64,000 bases of DNA from JARDZU01 sp963730285 (GTDB lineage: Bacteria; Actinomycetota; Acidimicrobiia; Spongiisociales; ZC4RG35). Made by a program: the position numbers and the translations under genes. The stretch spans positions 248,001 to 312,000 of the forward strand of contig CAVSQY010000007.1 in assembly GCA_963730285.1 (NCBI GenBank). The letters are read 5' to 3'. The notes below the pieces were generated by a model, which had not been told where the DNA came from, searched no databases, and saw nothing but the letters and a program-made list of their open reading frames with translations. Positions within the stretch are counted from its first letter, which is position 1; each line of letters begins with the position of its first letter. Shown here in pieces: positions 1 to 10,161 of the stretch.

Positions 1-2
1 TC

Positions 3-47
3 GTGGTGGACGGCGGCGCCACAGACCCGCGCCTGAGCACGGAGTAG
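3..47 (+). CDS. possible 3' end of an upstream gene (partial)
   Basis: In the third forward frame the first 45 bases read VVDGGATDPRLSTE and then a TAG stop. The rest of the gene lies outside the window, so this could equally be non-coding. The 88 bases from here to the first complete gene (48-135) show no feature I recognise. Confidence 0.2.
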   Translation: MVDGGATDPRLSTE

Positions 48-135
48 ATGGATGAAAGCCCATCCCTAACCACTGCTCTCTTGCATTTGGGCCACGTGAA
101 CGCCGTGGCCTCCGACCAACAGCAACAATGCTGCC

Positions 136-1859
136 GTGAGAATTACTGCCCTGTTCGCAAGGTCCCGCTCGATTCGAATCGTTCTGCTCGCCTCTGCTCT
201 CGCCCTGGCTCTCACCGCTGTGGCAGTCGGCTGGATTCGAGGTGGAGCATTCGCAGGCCTTCTCATAGCCGCGGTATCGGTGATCGTGCTTGTGGTGGCT
301 AAGTCATTGCTGGAAATCGAGTCCGACACATACCAAATCCTTGACAGGATCCGTGCGGTTGAGAAGAAGGCCGAGGATCCCGCTGTTTCGAACCGGGTGC
401 GTGCGATCGAGAGGAACGTGGGGGACCAGGTCGGGTTCAACGATGCTGTTTTGAACCGGGTGCGTGCAATCGAGAGGAAGGTGGGGGACCAGGTCGGGTT
501 CAACGATGCTGTTTTGAACCGGGTGCGTGCGATCGAGATGCGGGTGCGTGCGATCGAGAGGAAGGTGGAGGAGCAGGTCGGGTTCAACGATGCTGTTTTG
601 AACCGGGTGCGAAGGCTCGAGTCCCGAGCCTCTACCGAGGTTCCGATACTGCCGGGTCGTCCTCGGAGGATCGAGAGGATGAAAGATCTCATCAAGGCGG
701 CCCAGCGGGCGATCGAGGATTCTGGCGCCCCTACCACTCACGATGAGAACCATGAGGAGGCCGCGCCGGCTCGGCCGCCGCTCCATGAACTCGATTCGGC
801 GGTGGCCAAAGGACCGGTCGTTTCAGTGGTCGTCCCCTGCTTCAACGACGAAGATTATGTAGGTGCTGCACTTGAGTCGATCCGACGCCAATCCGCGAGC
901 GATTGGGAATGCATCGTGGTCGATGATGGCTCGACTGACCGATCTGTCGGTGAGATTAAGAAAGCGATCTCGGGAGACACCCGTTATCGGCTCGAGAGGC
1001 ATCCGGATAATCGGGGCGTTTCTGCGGCTCGGAATACCGGTCTGGAGCTGGCGTCCGGCCGATATGTTGTTTTTCACGATTCAGATGATCTGATGATGAC
1101 TCATAGTCTCGAAGATCGACTTCGAGCAATTGGTCGTCAGGCCGACCCCGACATCGCCGGCGTGTTTTGTGGCGTCCGAATCGCTGATGACGCTGTGTCC
1201 TTGGATGAAATACCTAACTCCGAACCGTGGAAATCGCGAAGACCTTTCGCAGACTTTGTCAGCTCTGCTGGGGAGTGTCCATTCTCTTTGACCGCAGCTC
1301 TTTCACGAGTTGACGTAGTCCGCGACCTCGGCGGGTTCGTCGAGGACATGACGGTGGCCGAGGACTGGGATCTCTGGTTTCGCATCATGCGAGCCGGCTT
1401 CTACTTTCTTTCTTCCGAACTAAGCACCGTGATCTACCGGCAGTCCGCATCGTCAACTGCACAAACTCGCGGACTAGATCACGTGGAAGTTTCGAATGAC
1501 CTCATTCATGCTGCTCACAACGAGATGAACCTTCCAGGGTCGAGTCGGGTGACGGCGGCGTATCCGTTTCCATTGCCTCTTTCCCACTATCAACAACTCT
1601 TGGCGCGGTCGAAACGCGCTATCGAATCGCGGCCACCACCCTTCTTCGAGGGGATTTCAACACGACGTTGGCCATCCTGGAGACCTTGGACAAGGGTTCT
1701 TGGGTCTTACTACGGCGTCACATTGACATCGACGGAGTGATGACCGATGGGTTTCGGCGCGCTTCTGGTCTCGATGTGACAGAGATGCAGGAGGTTGAGG
1801 ATGAGCTTCAGCCATTGCGACGGGTCTTTCGCAAGGCGATCATTAGAGCAAGTGGATGA
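136..1859 (+). CDS. membrane-anchored family 2 glycosyltransferase with coiled-coil repeats (one frameshift)
   Basis: Probable inverting sugar transferase of a surface glycan pathway, facing the cytoplasm. From the GTG at 136 there are two hydrophobic segments (about residues 17-57), then a predicted coiled coil of 21-residue repeats (about 87-160). A GT2 catalytic domain follows (about 230-440), with VVVPCFNDEDY, VVDDGSTDRS, the DxD-like HDSDD and the EDWDLWFR acceptor motif. The open frame runs to 1740. Around 1621, however, similarity to the tail of the GT2 gene at 4483-7122 moves to another frame (RIAATTLLRGDFNTTL matches RFASTALTVGDSDGAR; RHIDID matches RHVDIG) and continues to the stop at 1859. 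One missing base, for example C to CC at 1623, would restore it. I annotate the restored span; the unrestored product would be 534 residues with a nonsense tail. Confidence 0.75.
394..603 (+). repeat. 63-bp in-frame tandem repeat encoding coiled coil
   Basis: Three near-identical 63-bp units start at 394, 457 and 541. A 21-bp partial duplication (520-540) sits before the third unit. Each unit encodes RVRAIERKVGDQVGFNDAVLN or a close variant (21 residues, three heptads). Nearly every difference is a single base, so the duplication looks recent and could change in number by slippage. Confidence 0.9.
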
Positions 1860-1901
1860 GTCCCGCGGAGGACCGCCTCGAGTCGTGGCTATGAGCTGAC
1901 T

Positions 1902-3123
1902 ATGCGGCACAAGCGAAAGTTGAATGTCGTTCTTGCTCAACCCCCTGGATTCAATGCGGGAATGGCTGCTGTTGACCTTGGTCTTGTGGTTGCCGCCCGA
2001 GAACTCGGCTTCGAGCCCACTCCCTGGCGACTCGGATCACTTGCTGAACGCGCTCATGCTCTCGCGCCTGATCTCGATCATCAGATGGAAATGGGGCTTG
2101 GACCGGCTCGCCACATCTGGGGTGATTGGCCTGAAGAGTTAACCGAGCCGATCCTGTTCTGGGGCGACTTCCACCACATGGCGACTTACGTCGACGACGT
2201 CGGGAAGATCATGGCTCACCATTAGGAGGCCACGCCGCCGCGCGGCGCTACCTCCTGCTGGAGGGAGTTCCAGAGGAGACGAAACGCCTTTCTGCGTCAT
2301 TCGGCACGACCCTGATTTTCAACGCAAATCAAGACTTCGGGACGGGTCCCTACTCCACTGCCCTTCGTGATCTCCTGTCCTACAACACCCTGACGATGTT
2401 CAGGGATCCGATTTCGACACATCTCGTTCGACGAGTGCGACCCGATGGGTCCATTTCGACAGGCGTGGATCCCGCCTTGCTGATAGAGCCGCAGCAAATC
2501 CCCGCATTACATTCACCCTCAGAAGTGGTTGGAGTGTTCCTCGGACGCTCTCCCTCTGCACATTCAGGGCTATGGGAAATCGCGCAGAGGGTCGCTCAGG
2601 CCCTGAAAGCGCGCTTGGAGTGGATCGACTGGGGCGATTCAAGAGGATTTCCGTTCATGACCGTTCCGTCCGATATTGACTTCGTGGCTCCTATCGGAGA
2701 GAGCCACGACGAATCTCTATCTCGCTCGCTTTCAGCGCTAGCCCATATCTCGTCCTGTTCGGCGGTCGTTACTGACTCGTACCACGCCGCCCTTATCGCT
2801 TGGCGGTTAGGGATACCCGCGGTCACCGTTTCGGGTGCTCCAGTTGGCAAACAGATATCAGTGAACGGCGGGGCACGATGGTCGTGGCGGGATAAGCGGA
2901 GCTGGCCGGCTCTCAATACGGAGCCTTGGAGTTAGTAGTGCGCTCAGACGAGCTCTTGGACCCCGAGCTGTTATCCCTAAGAATCGAACACATTCTGGAC
3001 GTTGTTGATGGAGGTGAGGCGATGGGCTTTATCCAAACGTTTATTGAAGAGGAAGCGCGTATCGCCTTGGCCGGATTGGAACACGGGTCTGCCATGAACG
3101 GGAAGTTTTCGAGACTGCGGTGA
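1902..3123 (+). pseudogene. polysaccharide pyruvyl transferase-like gene broken by two frameshifts
   Basis: Three consecutive open segments in frames 0, 2 and 1 join into one protein of about 406 residues. They are 1902 to about 2218 (MRHKRKLNVVLAQPPGFNAG onward), about 2222-2930, and about 2926-3123. The middle segment has family features: MFRDPISTHLVRRV, GVDPALL and VTDSYHAALIAWRLGIPAV, which resemble the nucleotide-binding C-terminal half of the PF04230 family. Each junction needs one added base: CC to CCC near 2218-2220, and TT to TTT near 2926-2933. The family typically adds pyruvate ketals to sugars, but many members have unproven donors. The gene follows the GT2 gene in the same direction and probably shared its transcript. 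As sequenced it cannot make a full protein. Confidence 0.7.
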
Positions 3124-3187
3124 GATGGGGAGCTCCCCTGTCTGGCGAATGACGGGGTGAGCGCTAGAGCTACTCGTGACTCGGTGA

Positions 3188-4486
3188 CTATTCGAGGGTG
3201 TTTCGGAGCAACAATGGGCGAACTCGGGCTTCCACCTGCTCGGATAGATCGCGCACTCTCATGTCGAAGGCCTCAGAGCTGTAAGCCTCGAGACGTCCGG
3301 CCGTCTTCTGAATCAAAGCAGACCAGTTTTGAGCCCACAACATCCAGGGCTCGACCGAATGGTGGAACGCTTCCAAAAATCGCGTTTGGGCCGCCTGGTT
3401 CCCATCGTGCATGGCCACGATATAGCCGACCAGCAGCCTCCTGCTCTTCATGAGCTGCTGCTGGTACTCGGCCGGGGCTTTTTTGAAGACAAATGGTGTC
3501 CCGGCCATCGTTTCGCCGGGCGCCATTGGACGAAAGTTGAAGCCGTAAACGTCGAGTTGGACGTCCACATGGTCTTCGATCGTCGTCCGATACATGCTCG
3601 CCTTTTTCTGTCGATAGGCGATTCCGACGTATTGCGTTGCTCGGAGGGCATAGCCATGCCGTAGGAAGCGTGACCAGAAGTCGAAGTCTTCAGCGGTCGG
3701 GCGGTCCTCATCAAATCCACCGACGGCGCGCGCCGCGTCCGTCAGGATCATGGGGGCGCTGGCGATGAAGGGATTGTCCTCGACGGCGGATAGCCAAGTC
3801 ACGTCCTTGCGTAAGGTTCTCACGGGCGGTGGATCCCCGGGGACCTCGCCTTCAGGAACCATCTGCCAATTACAGAAGGCACCGCCGAGGGTGCCGTTGT
3901 CGACGGCGCTCTCGAAGGCCATGAGTCTGGCTCCGATTGCCTCGGGATACAAGAAGTCGTCCCCGTCGAGGAAAGTGATCATGGAGCCGGTGGCTGCCTC
4001 CAGGCCAACATTTCGGCTGCCGGCCAGGCCACGATTTGTTGGATTCGTGATGACGGTGAAGCGCGAGTCGGCTTCTATCGCCTCTATGGCAGGCTCAAGC
4101 GAACCGTCCGTCGAGGCGTCGTCGACGACTATGCACTGCAGATTGTGGTGGGTCTGGTGCATCACCGATGAAAGACAATGCGTCAGATACTCTCCCTCGT
4201 TGAATGTTGTAACGACCACGGTGACGAGACGACCCCATTGTCTTCGTGGCGGGAGCGGTTTCTTCTTCTCGACTTCGACGGTTACTACTGTCATCTTCGG
4301 TGGCTTCTGCACGCCGATCAAGAGAAGTGTCAGGATCCAGACGCAACCGAATACGACCCATGTCCTCGCGTCGAGGAAGACTGCTGCGACTGCCACTATC
4401 AAAAGGCCGACGCCAGCAACGATTCCTCTCCAGCCACCATAGAAAGTGTCTAGCTTCGCCAGCGCCCTGCGAATGCGCCCCCTCAT
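3188..4486 (-). CDS. membrane-anchored family 2 glycosyltransferase
   Basis: 432-residue protein with the same layout as the genes at 136 and 4483: two N-terminal membrane segments (about residues 20-60) and then a GT2 domain (about 88-310). Visible motifs are VVTTFNEGEYL, CIVVDDASTDGS, NRGLAGSRNVGLEAA, the FLDGDDF DxD motif and AEDFDFWSRFL. The C-terminal 120 residues form a helical tail related to those of its paralogues. Its ATG overlaps the TGA of the upstream gene by four bases, so the two are translationally coupled. It converges on the broken pyruvyl-transferase gene with a 64-bp gap. Substrate unknown. Confidence 0.85.
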   Translation of the reverse strand: MRGRIRRALAKLDTFYGGWRGIVAGVGLLIVAVAAVFLDARTWVVFGCVWILTLLLIGVQKPPKMTVVTVEVEKKKPLPPRRQWGRLVTVVVTTFNEGEYLTHCLSSVMHQTHHNLQCIVVDDASTDGSLEPAIEAIEADSRFTVITNPTNRGLAGSRNVGLEAATGSMITFLDGDDFLYPEAIGARLMAFESAVDNGTLGGAFCNWQMVPEGEVPGDPPPVRTLRKDVTWLSAVEDNPFIASAPMILTDAARAVGGFDEDRPTAEDFDFWSRFLRHGYALRATQYVGIAYRQKKASMYRTTIEDHVDVQLDVYGFNFRPMAPGETMAGTPFVFKKAPAEYQQQLMKSRRLLVGYIVAMHDGNQAAQTRFLEAFHHSVEPWMLWAQNWSALIQKTAGRLEAYSSEAFDMRVRDLSEQVEARVRPLLLRNTLE

Positions 4487-7122
4487 CGGAAAAGCGTCTC
4501 GTAGGCGATTCGTGGGAAGAGGTGGAGTTCACCACCTGGAGTTGCGTTGACGATGCGCCGCCCATCCGCTTCAAACACCCTCTTGGCCAATGAGTAGGAA
4601 GCAAGCACGCGATCCAGTTTTGGATCCTTCCAGACCTTTCCTTTTCCGAAATAGTCGGGATGGAAGTGATTTGGATCGTCGCCGGCGGAAGTGATCAGAT
4701 TCCCATCGACTTCGGCGTCGTCGGGCACGACATATGAGAAATCCATGCCTATGAGAATCACGTCGGCAAACCCCATGTGAAATGCCAGCTGGAGGTTGAT
4801 GATTGTGACCGATTGACCACAGAAGATCTGCTGGGTGACGTCAGTGGCGAACCTGGGGATACAGAAGTTGGGAGAGCTCGGAGAGTAGAACCCACGGTTC
4901 ATCATGAAGTAGCTCACGTTGTCTCCCTCACCAACCTTGTCCCGGTAGATCGAGGGAAAAAACTTGTGTTCGGCGGCATAGGACTTGATTCTCGGAAGAT
5001 TGTCGGCCATCACCGCCGTGTCCTCCACCACATAGAATGTTGGGTCGAATCCCATCGTCTCCGCGGCGTAGAAGATGCCGTTCACACCAATCGTGTATTC
5101 GTTCTTCAAAGCTGCCAGGTCAATTCTGTTGAGGGACGGACCGTTGCCGATGATGACCACCCTCTCACCCGCGTGGCGGTTGCGGAATGAGCTCATTGCT
5201 TCCCAATCAGGGCGGGTGTTTGGGTTCTCCTCAGAGTCCCAGAGATGATTCGTGTTTATTGCCGAGGGAATAGCTGTGGGCGCGAGTGATGTAGCTGGCG
5301 AGCTTAGGTCAACGGGCTGCGCACTCAACTGGATCCGAATGCCCGAGATACGGGGGGGAGCATCGTCCAACGCCTCCAAGGAGTCGGAATCATCCTCCAC
5401 TACGAGCAGGCTGGCGCCGTTGTCAACCACCTGGAGCAAAACTTCCTCCACCGCTGCGTCACGGACCATGCCGGCAGCGACGTAGGCGGCTCCCATTCCC
5501 TTGAGGACCCATTCGTTCCAAGACCAGGATTGTGTTGCCTCGGGCAATGCGGCGCGGACGCCCTGGTCGCCACCCTCCCGATCAGTCAGCAGAACACCCC
5601 AAGAACCGCCGATGTCGGTCGCCAGGGAGATCATGCCTTCGAGTTGAGCCCTGTGCTGTGGCACCAGAAGGAGGTCAAGTCCTTCCGGCGTGTCGGGAAC
5701 TGGTGTCTCCGGCGGCTCTAGAGCCTCCTCGAGGAGGGCATCCAGGGTCAATCTGAGGTCTTGGGCTCCTTGAGATATTGGTCCCATCTCTTGACCGGTG
5801 TATCCAACTGCCCTGTTGACTCCTCTCACGAATTGATTTCCGATGTCAACGTGCCGGGTGATCACGGTGAGCGGTAGGTTCGGCATCGCGCCGAGAATCT
5901 GGCGAGCTCCGTCACTGTCTCCGACGGTCAATGCCGTGCTTGCGAAGCGTATGAGACGTCGAGCACGCGTAAGTCCCTCGCGGTACGTGCCGAGTGCCAA
6001 CGGCATCGGGGTGGGAGACGGATAAATCAGCGAGGCGGGGTCCGACGGTCTGAAGGAATCTTCTATCAGCTCGCTGGCCGCGAGTGCGTGTCCGGCGGCA
6101 CGGTCCTTGATCATCGAGCCTGCCTTCTGACGGTATGCAGCAGTCCGAAAGTTGGCCGGCACGAACGTGTAGCCATTCCTTAGAACACGCAGCCACAGAT
6201 CCCAGTCTTCGGCGCCGTCCTGCATGGCCTCATCGAAGCCCCCGAGGGCGCGCAAAATGTCACTTCGAATCATGGGCGCATGAGCTGAGAACGGACACTC
6301 GCCGTCGGCGGAGACAAAGTCAACGAGCCGCTTGTCACCAAATTCTGCCTGCCAACTCATTCGCTTGGGCAACCCAATCCACGAGGCTGACTCAGGGATG
6401 TTCTTGACGCCGCAAAAGGCGCCAGCGACATGCGGATCGTGTGCCATTTGGAGGAAGGCCATCAACCGGTCTTCAAGACTCTCAGCCATGAGCATGTCGT
6501 CCGCATCGAGGAAGGTCACCAGAGGCCCGGTCGCGTTGCGCAGTCCCGTATTACGGGAGGCGCTCAATCCTCCGTTCACCTTGTGTCGTAGAACTTTGAA
6601 CCGATCATCACCCGCCGTCGCTGAAATGATGCGTGAGAGCGACGAGTCTTTGGAGGCATCATCGATCACAAGGCACTCCCAGTCTTCAAACGTCTGACCT
6701 TTGACGGATGCGATAGCTTCTCCTACGTATCTTTCCTCGTTGAAGCACGGCATGACGATGGAGACTGAAGGCGCGGATCCTGTGCCGACGTCTGGTCCGT
6801 GGGAGCGGATCGTTCGTAGCTTGGCAAGTGCATCGAGGAGGTCGGCCCTATCCGATGCGGCAGACGTTTTGGCTTGAGGGACCTTCGCCGGGTCGTTCCT
6901 AGCAGGCTCTGCTGGACCGGCCAGTCCCGCCGCGTGCATTTGACTCAAACGAAAGCTCAACATCAGACCGAAAGCACCGGCTGCCGTGAGGCCAACGAAG
7001 GCGAATATCAACCCCACTGTTCCTGTTAAAGCGAGTGCAACGCCCTCGGAAAAAAGGGCCAGGACCAGTAGTGCACCACGTCTCCCCATCAGGTGAGAGA
7101 TGATCCTCTTGAGCCGACTCAT
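4483..7122 (-). CDS. bifunctional family 2 glycosyltransferase fused to a DUF115 domain
   Basis: 879 residues. Two membrane segments lie at about 15-55. A GT2 domain follows at about 118-330 (VSIVMPCFNEERY, CLVIDDASKDSS, NGGLSASRNTGL, FLDADDML, AEDWDLWLRVL). A middle region contains the helical tail shared with the paralogue at 136. At about 650-860 there is a DUF115/MptE-like Rossmann domain: RVVIIGNGPSLNRIDL, YTIGVNGIFYAAETM, DPTFYVVEDTAVM, DVILIGMDFSYVV. DUF115 proteins are often linked to glycosylation of surface structures, so the fusion suggests that two steps of one glycan pathway are tethered. The second activity is unknown. Confidence 0.85.
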   Translation of the reverse strand: MSRLKRIISHLMGRRGALLVLALFSEGVALALTGTVGLIFAFVGLTAAGAFGLMLSFRLSQMHAAGLAGPAEPARNDPAKVPQAKTSAASDRADLLDALAKLRTIRSHGPDVGTGSAPSVSIVMPCFNEERYVGEAIASVKGQTFEDWECLVIDDASKDSSLSRIISATAGDDRFKVLRHKVNGGLSASRNTGLRNATGPLVTFLDADDMLMAESLEDRLMAFLQMAHDPHVAGAFCGVKNIPESASWIGLPKRMSWQAEFGDKRLVDFVSADGECPFSAHAPMIRSDILRALGGFDEAMQDGAEDWDLWLRVLRNGYTFVPANFRTAAYRQKAGSMIKDRAAGHALAASELIEDSFRPSDPASLIYPSPTPMPLALGTYREGLTRARRLIRFASTALTVGDSDGARQILGAMPNLPLTVITRHVDIGNQFVRGVNRAVGYTGQEMGPISQGAQDLRLTLDALLEEALEPPETPVPDTPEGLDLLLVPQHRAQLEGMISLATDIGGSWGVLLTDREGGDQGVRAALPEATQSWSWNEWVLKGMGAAYVAAGMVRDAAVEEVLLQVVDNGASLLVVEDDSDSLEALDDAPPRISGIRIQLSAQPVDLSSPATSLAPTAIPSAINTNHLWDSEENPNTRPDWEAMSSFRNRHAGERVVIIGNGPSLNRIDLAALKNEYTIGVNGIFYAAETMGFDPTFYVVEDTAVMADNLPRIKSYAAEHKFFPSIYRDKVGEGDNVSYFMMNRGFYSPSSPNFCIPRFATDVTQQIFCGQSVTIINLQLAFHMGFADVILIGMDFSYVVPDDAEVDGNLITSAGDDPNHFHPDYFGKGKVWKDPKLDRVLASYSLAKRVFEADGRRIVNATPGGELHLFPRIAYETLFR

Positions 7123-7327
7123 CTCATGGATCCTCGCATCTCATATCTCGCCTTATCCAACTCGAACCGATGTCACCTGCAGCCACGTGCCCGCTTGAAC
7201 CAGACGGACTCGTCAAAGGGCCACGCGATGCAATAGCAGCTTGTGCCGAGGCCTTGTAGAGCAACCAAGGTCGTGAATCTAATGGCACACGACATCTCGT
7301 CACGCTCCCACCCCGACCAGTCGGCGG
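7123..7327. other. 205-bp spacer between two minus-strand genes
   Basis: No open reading frame, strong inverted repeat or recognisable RNA is visible. It may hold a promoter for the GT2-DUF115 gene on the minus strand, but I cannot point to convincing -10 and -35 elements. Confidence 0.4.
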
Positions 7328-8059
7328 TTATCGATACACGACTATGCCTCCCCGCCCGCCCTCCATGAAGAGCCGCTTGACCGATTTGAACCCGACCTCA
7401 TAGAAGAGGTCCTCCATGGCGGACATGTTGGGGTGCCAATGACCTGGGAGGCGCCGACTTCCCTCGGCGTTCGGGCCTCCGTAGTTCGACGATCTGATAA
7501 ATCGGACATAAGGAGTGGGGCTGTCGGACGGGTCGATGGCAGACTCAACGATGACTGTGCCTCGTGAGACTGATGAGACGCGGTCCATGGCAAGGCGTAG
7601 ATATTTGCAGTGGTAAAGGAGACCGACGAAGAAGACCAAGTCGAATTGCTCCTCTAATTGGTCCAGGTTGTAGATGCTTAGGACTTCAAACTGGACATCA
7701 ACCTGAAGCGCTCGTGCGCAGAATCGCGCCTGCTCGATATATCCAGGTTTGAGATCAACGCCCATGACTCTCTCGGCACCGCGCTTCTTGGCTTCGAACG
7801 AGATGAATCCTGCGTTGCATCCGATGTCGAGGACTGAGGCCCCGGTCAGGTCAGCTGGAACGGCGGATTTCACATAGCTCCATCGTCGCCTTGGATGATC
7901 GATGTCCTCACCCCAAAGCACACGACTCTTTGTGTGGAGCCCGTCTCCGAGGTCGATGTCCTGATACCACCCGATTCGACTGTCGAGGTCAGCGATGGTC
8001 TCGAGGACTGCCGAGCGTGACATGGCACCTTCGCTGCCTGTCGGGATGGCTTTACTCAT
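7328..8059 (-). CDS. class I SAM-dependent methyltransferase (CmoB/DUF1698-like)
   Basis: 243 residues. The SAM-binding glycine motif I is clear (VLDIGCNAGFISFEAKKRGA), followed by the acidic loop GVDLKPGYIEQARF and motif IV FDLVFFVGLLYH. The order and spacing resemble the CmoB/DUF1698 group, but the short length and glycan neighbours suggest a sugar or lipid O-methyltransferase rather than a tRNA enzyme. That assignment is inference. It follows the acyltransferase in the same direction; with that gene's frame restored the gap is 57 bp, consistent with one operon. Confidence 0.75.
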   Translation of the reverse strand: MSKAIPTGSEGAMSRSAVLETIADLDSRIGWYQDIDLGDGLHTKSRVLWGEDIDHPRRRWSYVKSAVPADLTGASVLDIGCNAGFISFEAKKRGAERVMGVDLKPGYIEQARFCARALQVDVQFEVLSIYNLDQLEEQFDLVFFVGLLYHCKYLRLAMDRVSSVSRGTVIVESAIDPSDSPTPYVRFIRSSNYGGPNAEGSRRLPGHWHPNMSAMEDLFYEVGFKSVKRLFMEGGRGGIVVYR

Positions 8060-8116
8060 TGACTTGTCTCAAAGTTCGACTCCGGAATTTTCTCGAAGCA
8101 TTCCTGAACCTAGCCA

Positions 8117-10127
8117 TCAGGTGCTCGGACTGTCCGACAACGCCGACATGTCGACTCCGGCCGCGGCAAGTCTCTGATCGAGGATCGGCGCGAGGTGGCG
8201 ACTTGCAGGACGCGGTCAAGTGACCACCGTCGTATCGCAGGACTATTCCGTCAAAGGTGAGCGGGCAGCTTCCGTTCGGGCATATCGCTTCTGTCATGGA
8301 TACCGACACGACCTTGTCCATTTCTGAAGCCAACTGGTGAAATATCTGGTTGTAGGGTCCCTCGCCGCTTGCGTCGGTTACGGGTCGGGTGCAGGAGTCC
8401 GAGGTTGGAGATCCCTTGTCGAGACAATCAACCGAATATCCGGGCGGGAGCACGTCGATGAGGGCGAGACGGGCCCCACCGGACGTGAGATAGGTCAATG
8501 CTTCTCGGAGACTCGACTCGACCGCTGCGATGTGTTCGGGCGTTCCCTTCTCGAGGAGGACGTCGCCTTCCATGTGCTGATTCGTCTCATTCCAGGAGGT
8601 CGCAATGATCAGGGCCGGCTTGTATTCGTTCACCACTCTGTCGTAGATACTCGGCATCTCGTCGTAACAGGTGAAATTCGATGGCTTGTGAAGCTCACCG
8701 TTCTCCCCGGTGGCCAGCAAGCGGTGACTGATCGGACAGCCACCAACTGCGGCCTGTATGTAGCGAAAGCCGTACTTACCCGCCAACTCTTTGAGTGCCG
8801 GGTCGTACGACTGGGCAGTCGAGTCACCCACCAGCACAACCGTCGGTGCGTTTGTCGACGCCCCCTCGACCTTGACGCAAGGTTGCGGATTGTCGGGGCA
8901 CGGCTCGTAGGAGCGATCGGCAATGGCGGCGGTGGCCAGGTCGGACTGATCCGGGGCGAGCATCGTGTAACTGAACGCCGCCGCAGCGATGATCGTCGTG
9001 AGCCCGAATGCGATGGTCGCAGGCGCCTTGAGCCGACCGAGTGCGATGGTGCCGTCGCGGATCGGGTTTTCCAGGATGATGAAGCTGGCCATCGAAATGG
9101 CGAGCGTCAGGGCGAATTGGCCGAGATTCACGACGCGGCGCTCCCAGAAGGTGAATCCCGCTGGGACGGCGAGCCAGAGGATCACCGGCCAATGCCAAAG
9201 ATAGAGCCCGTAGGAGATCCTCCCGAGTTGCTTCAGCGGCTGCCAACCGAGGCCACGCGCCATCCATCCCTCGGGTGCTTGTTCGAGGGAGTAGATGAGT
9301 ACGGCCGCCACCATGGCCACGACAAGGCTTCCTCCCCGGTAGTAGGTCGCGGACCCACCCGTGAAGTATCGAGCGGCGGCGAGAAGGAGGATGAGAGCCG
9401 AAATGGCGACCGTCGCCCAGACGAAGCGATTTGGGCTGGTGCTTCGCTCCTTGTTGGCCAGCCGATGCGTGATCATCGCCAAGACCGCGCCCATCAGCGG
9501 CTGCTGGACGCGAGCATCCGTCCCGTAGTAGGCACGGGTGACCAGCTGAGGCTCGAACAGTACGGCCATGACGATCGCGGATGCCGCCACGAGAGCGATG
9601 ACGATGCCTATAGAACGCCACGGGCGCCTGCGACCCCAGATGAGGATGGGGAGAAGGAGGACCGGCCAAAGGAGATAGAACTGCTCTTCGATGCTGAGGG
9701 ACCAGGCATGACGTAAGGGGGAGGCGCCGGCCGATTCGGCAAAATACTGGTCGGCCTGGGAGATCAGATTCCAGTTCTCGAAATAGAAAAGCGTGGCGAT
9801 TGAATCCTTGAGCCGACCTGCCAGCTCGAGAACGTCTCCCCATAACGCTTCGCGCATGACGACGACGATCACGAGGAAGACAACGGCCGGCATCAGGCGT
9901 CTGATCCGGCACGCGTAGAAGTTTGCGATCCCGATGCGACCGGTCTTTTCGTACTGGCTGAGAAGGATGCGGGTGATTAGATAACCGGACAACACGAAGA
10001 AGATGTCGACTCCGATGAAGCCGCCGGGCAGACCAGGACGAGCTGCGTGGAAGACGAAAACGAGAAGCACTGCGATTCCTCGCAGGCCGTCGAGATAGGG
10101 TCTATAACTAAGAGATCGTTCGGTCAA
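8117..10127 (-). CDS. OafA/YrhL-type O-acyltransferase with SGNH domain (C-terminal frameshift)
   Basis: Integral membrane acyltransferase, probably O-acetylating exported glycans. The N-terminal Acyltransf_3 domain (about residues 1-370, roughly ten membrane helices) starts with YLDGLRGIAVLLVFVFHAARPG and contains FFVLSGYLI. A periplasmic SGNH-hydrolase domain follows (about 430-660), with VVLVGDSTAQSYDPAL (block I Ser), GGCPIS, and YDGGHLTAS carrying the catalytic Asp and His. Directly after that motif the open frame turns to low-complexity sequence. Dropping one A (8203-8204 on the plus strand) restores SRHLAPILDQRLAAAGVDM and a stop at 8117. Without correction the frame runs on to 8052 and overlaps the methyltransferase start. 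Confidence 0.85.
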
Positions 10128-10161
10128 CGCCGGTTCTCTTGACTGCAGGGGCGATCGAGCT

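Noticed and set aside
3127..3138. GGGGAGCTCCCC palindrome between convergent genes as a terminator
   Set aside because: No loop and no T-tract, so it cannot form a standard intrinsic terminator hairpin.
8337..9716. 459-residue open frame on the plus strand opposite the OafA gene
   Set aside because: It is the antisense shadow of a strongly recognisable acyltransferase; its translation is rich in Arg, Gly, Asp and Glu with no motif.
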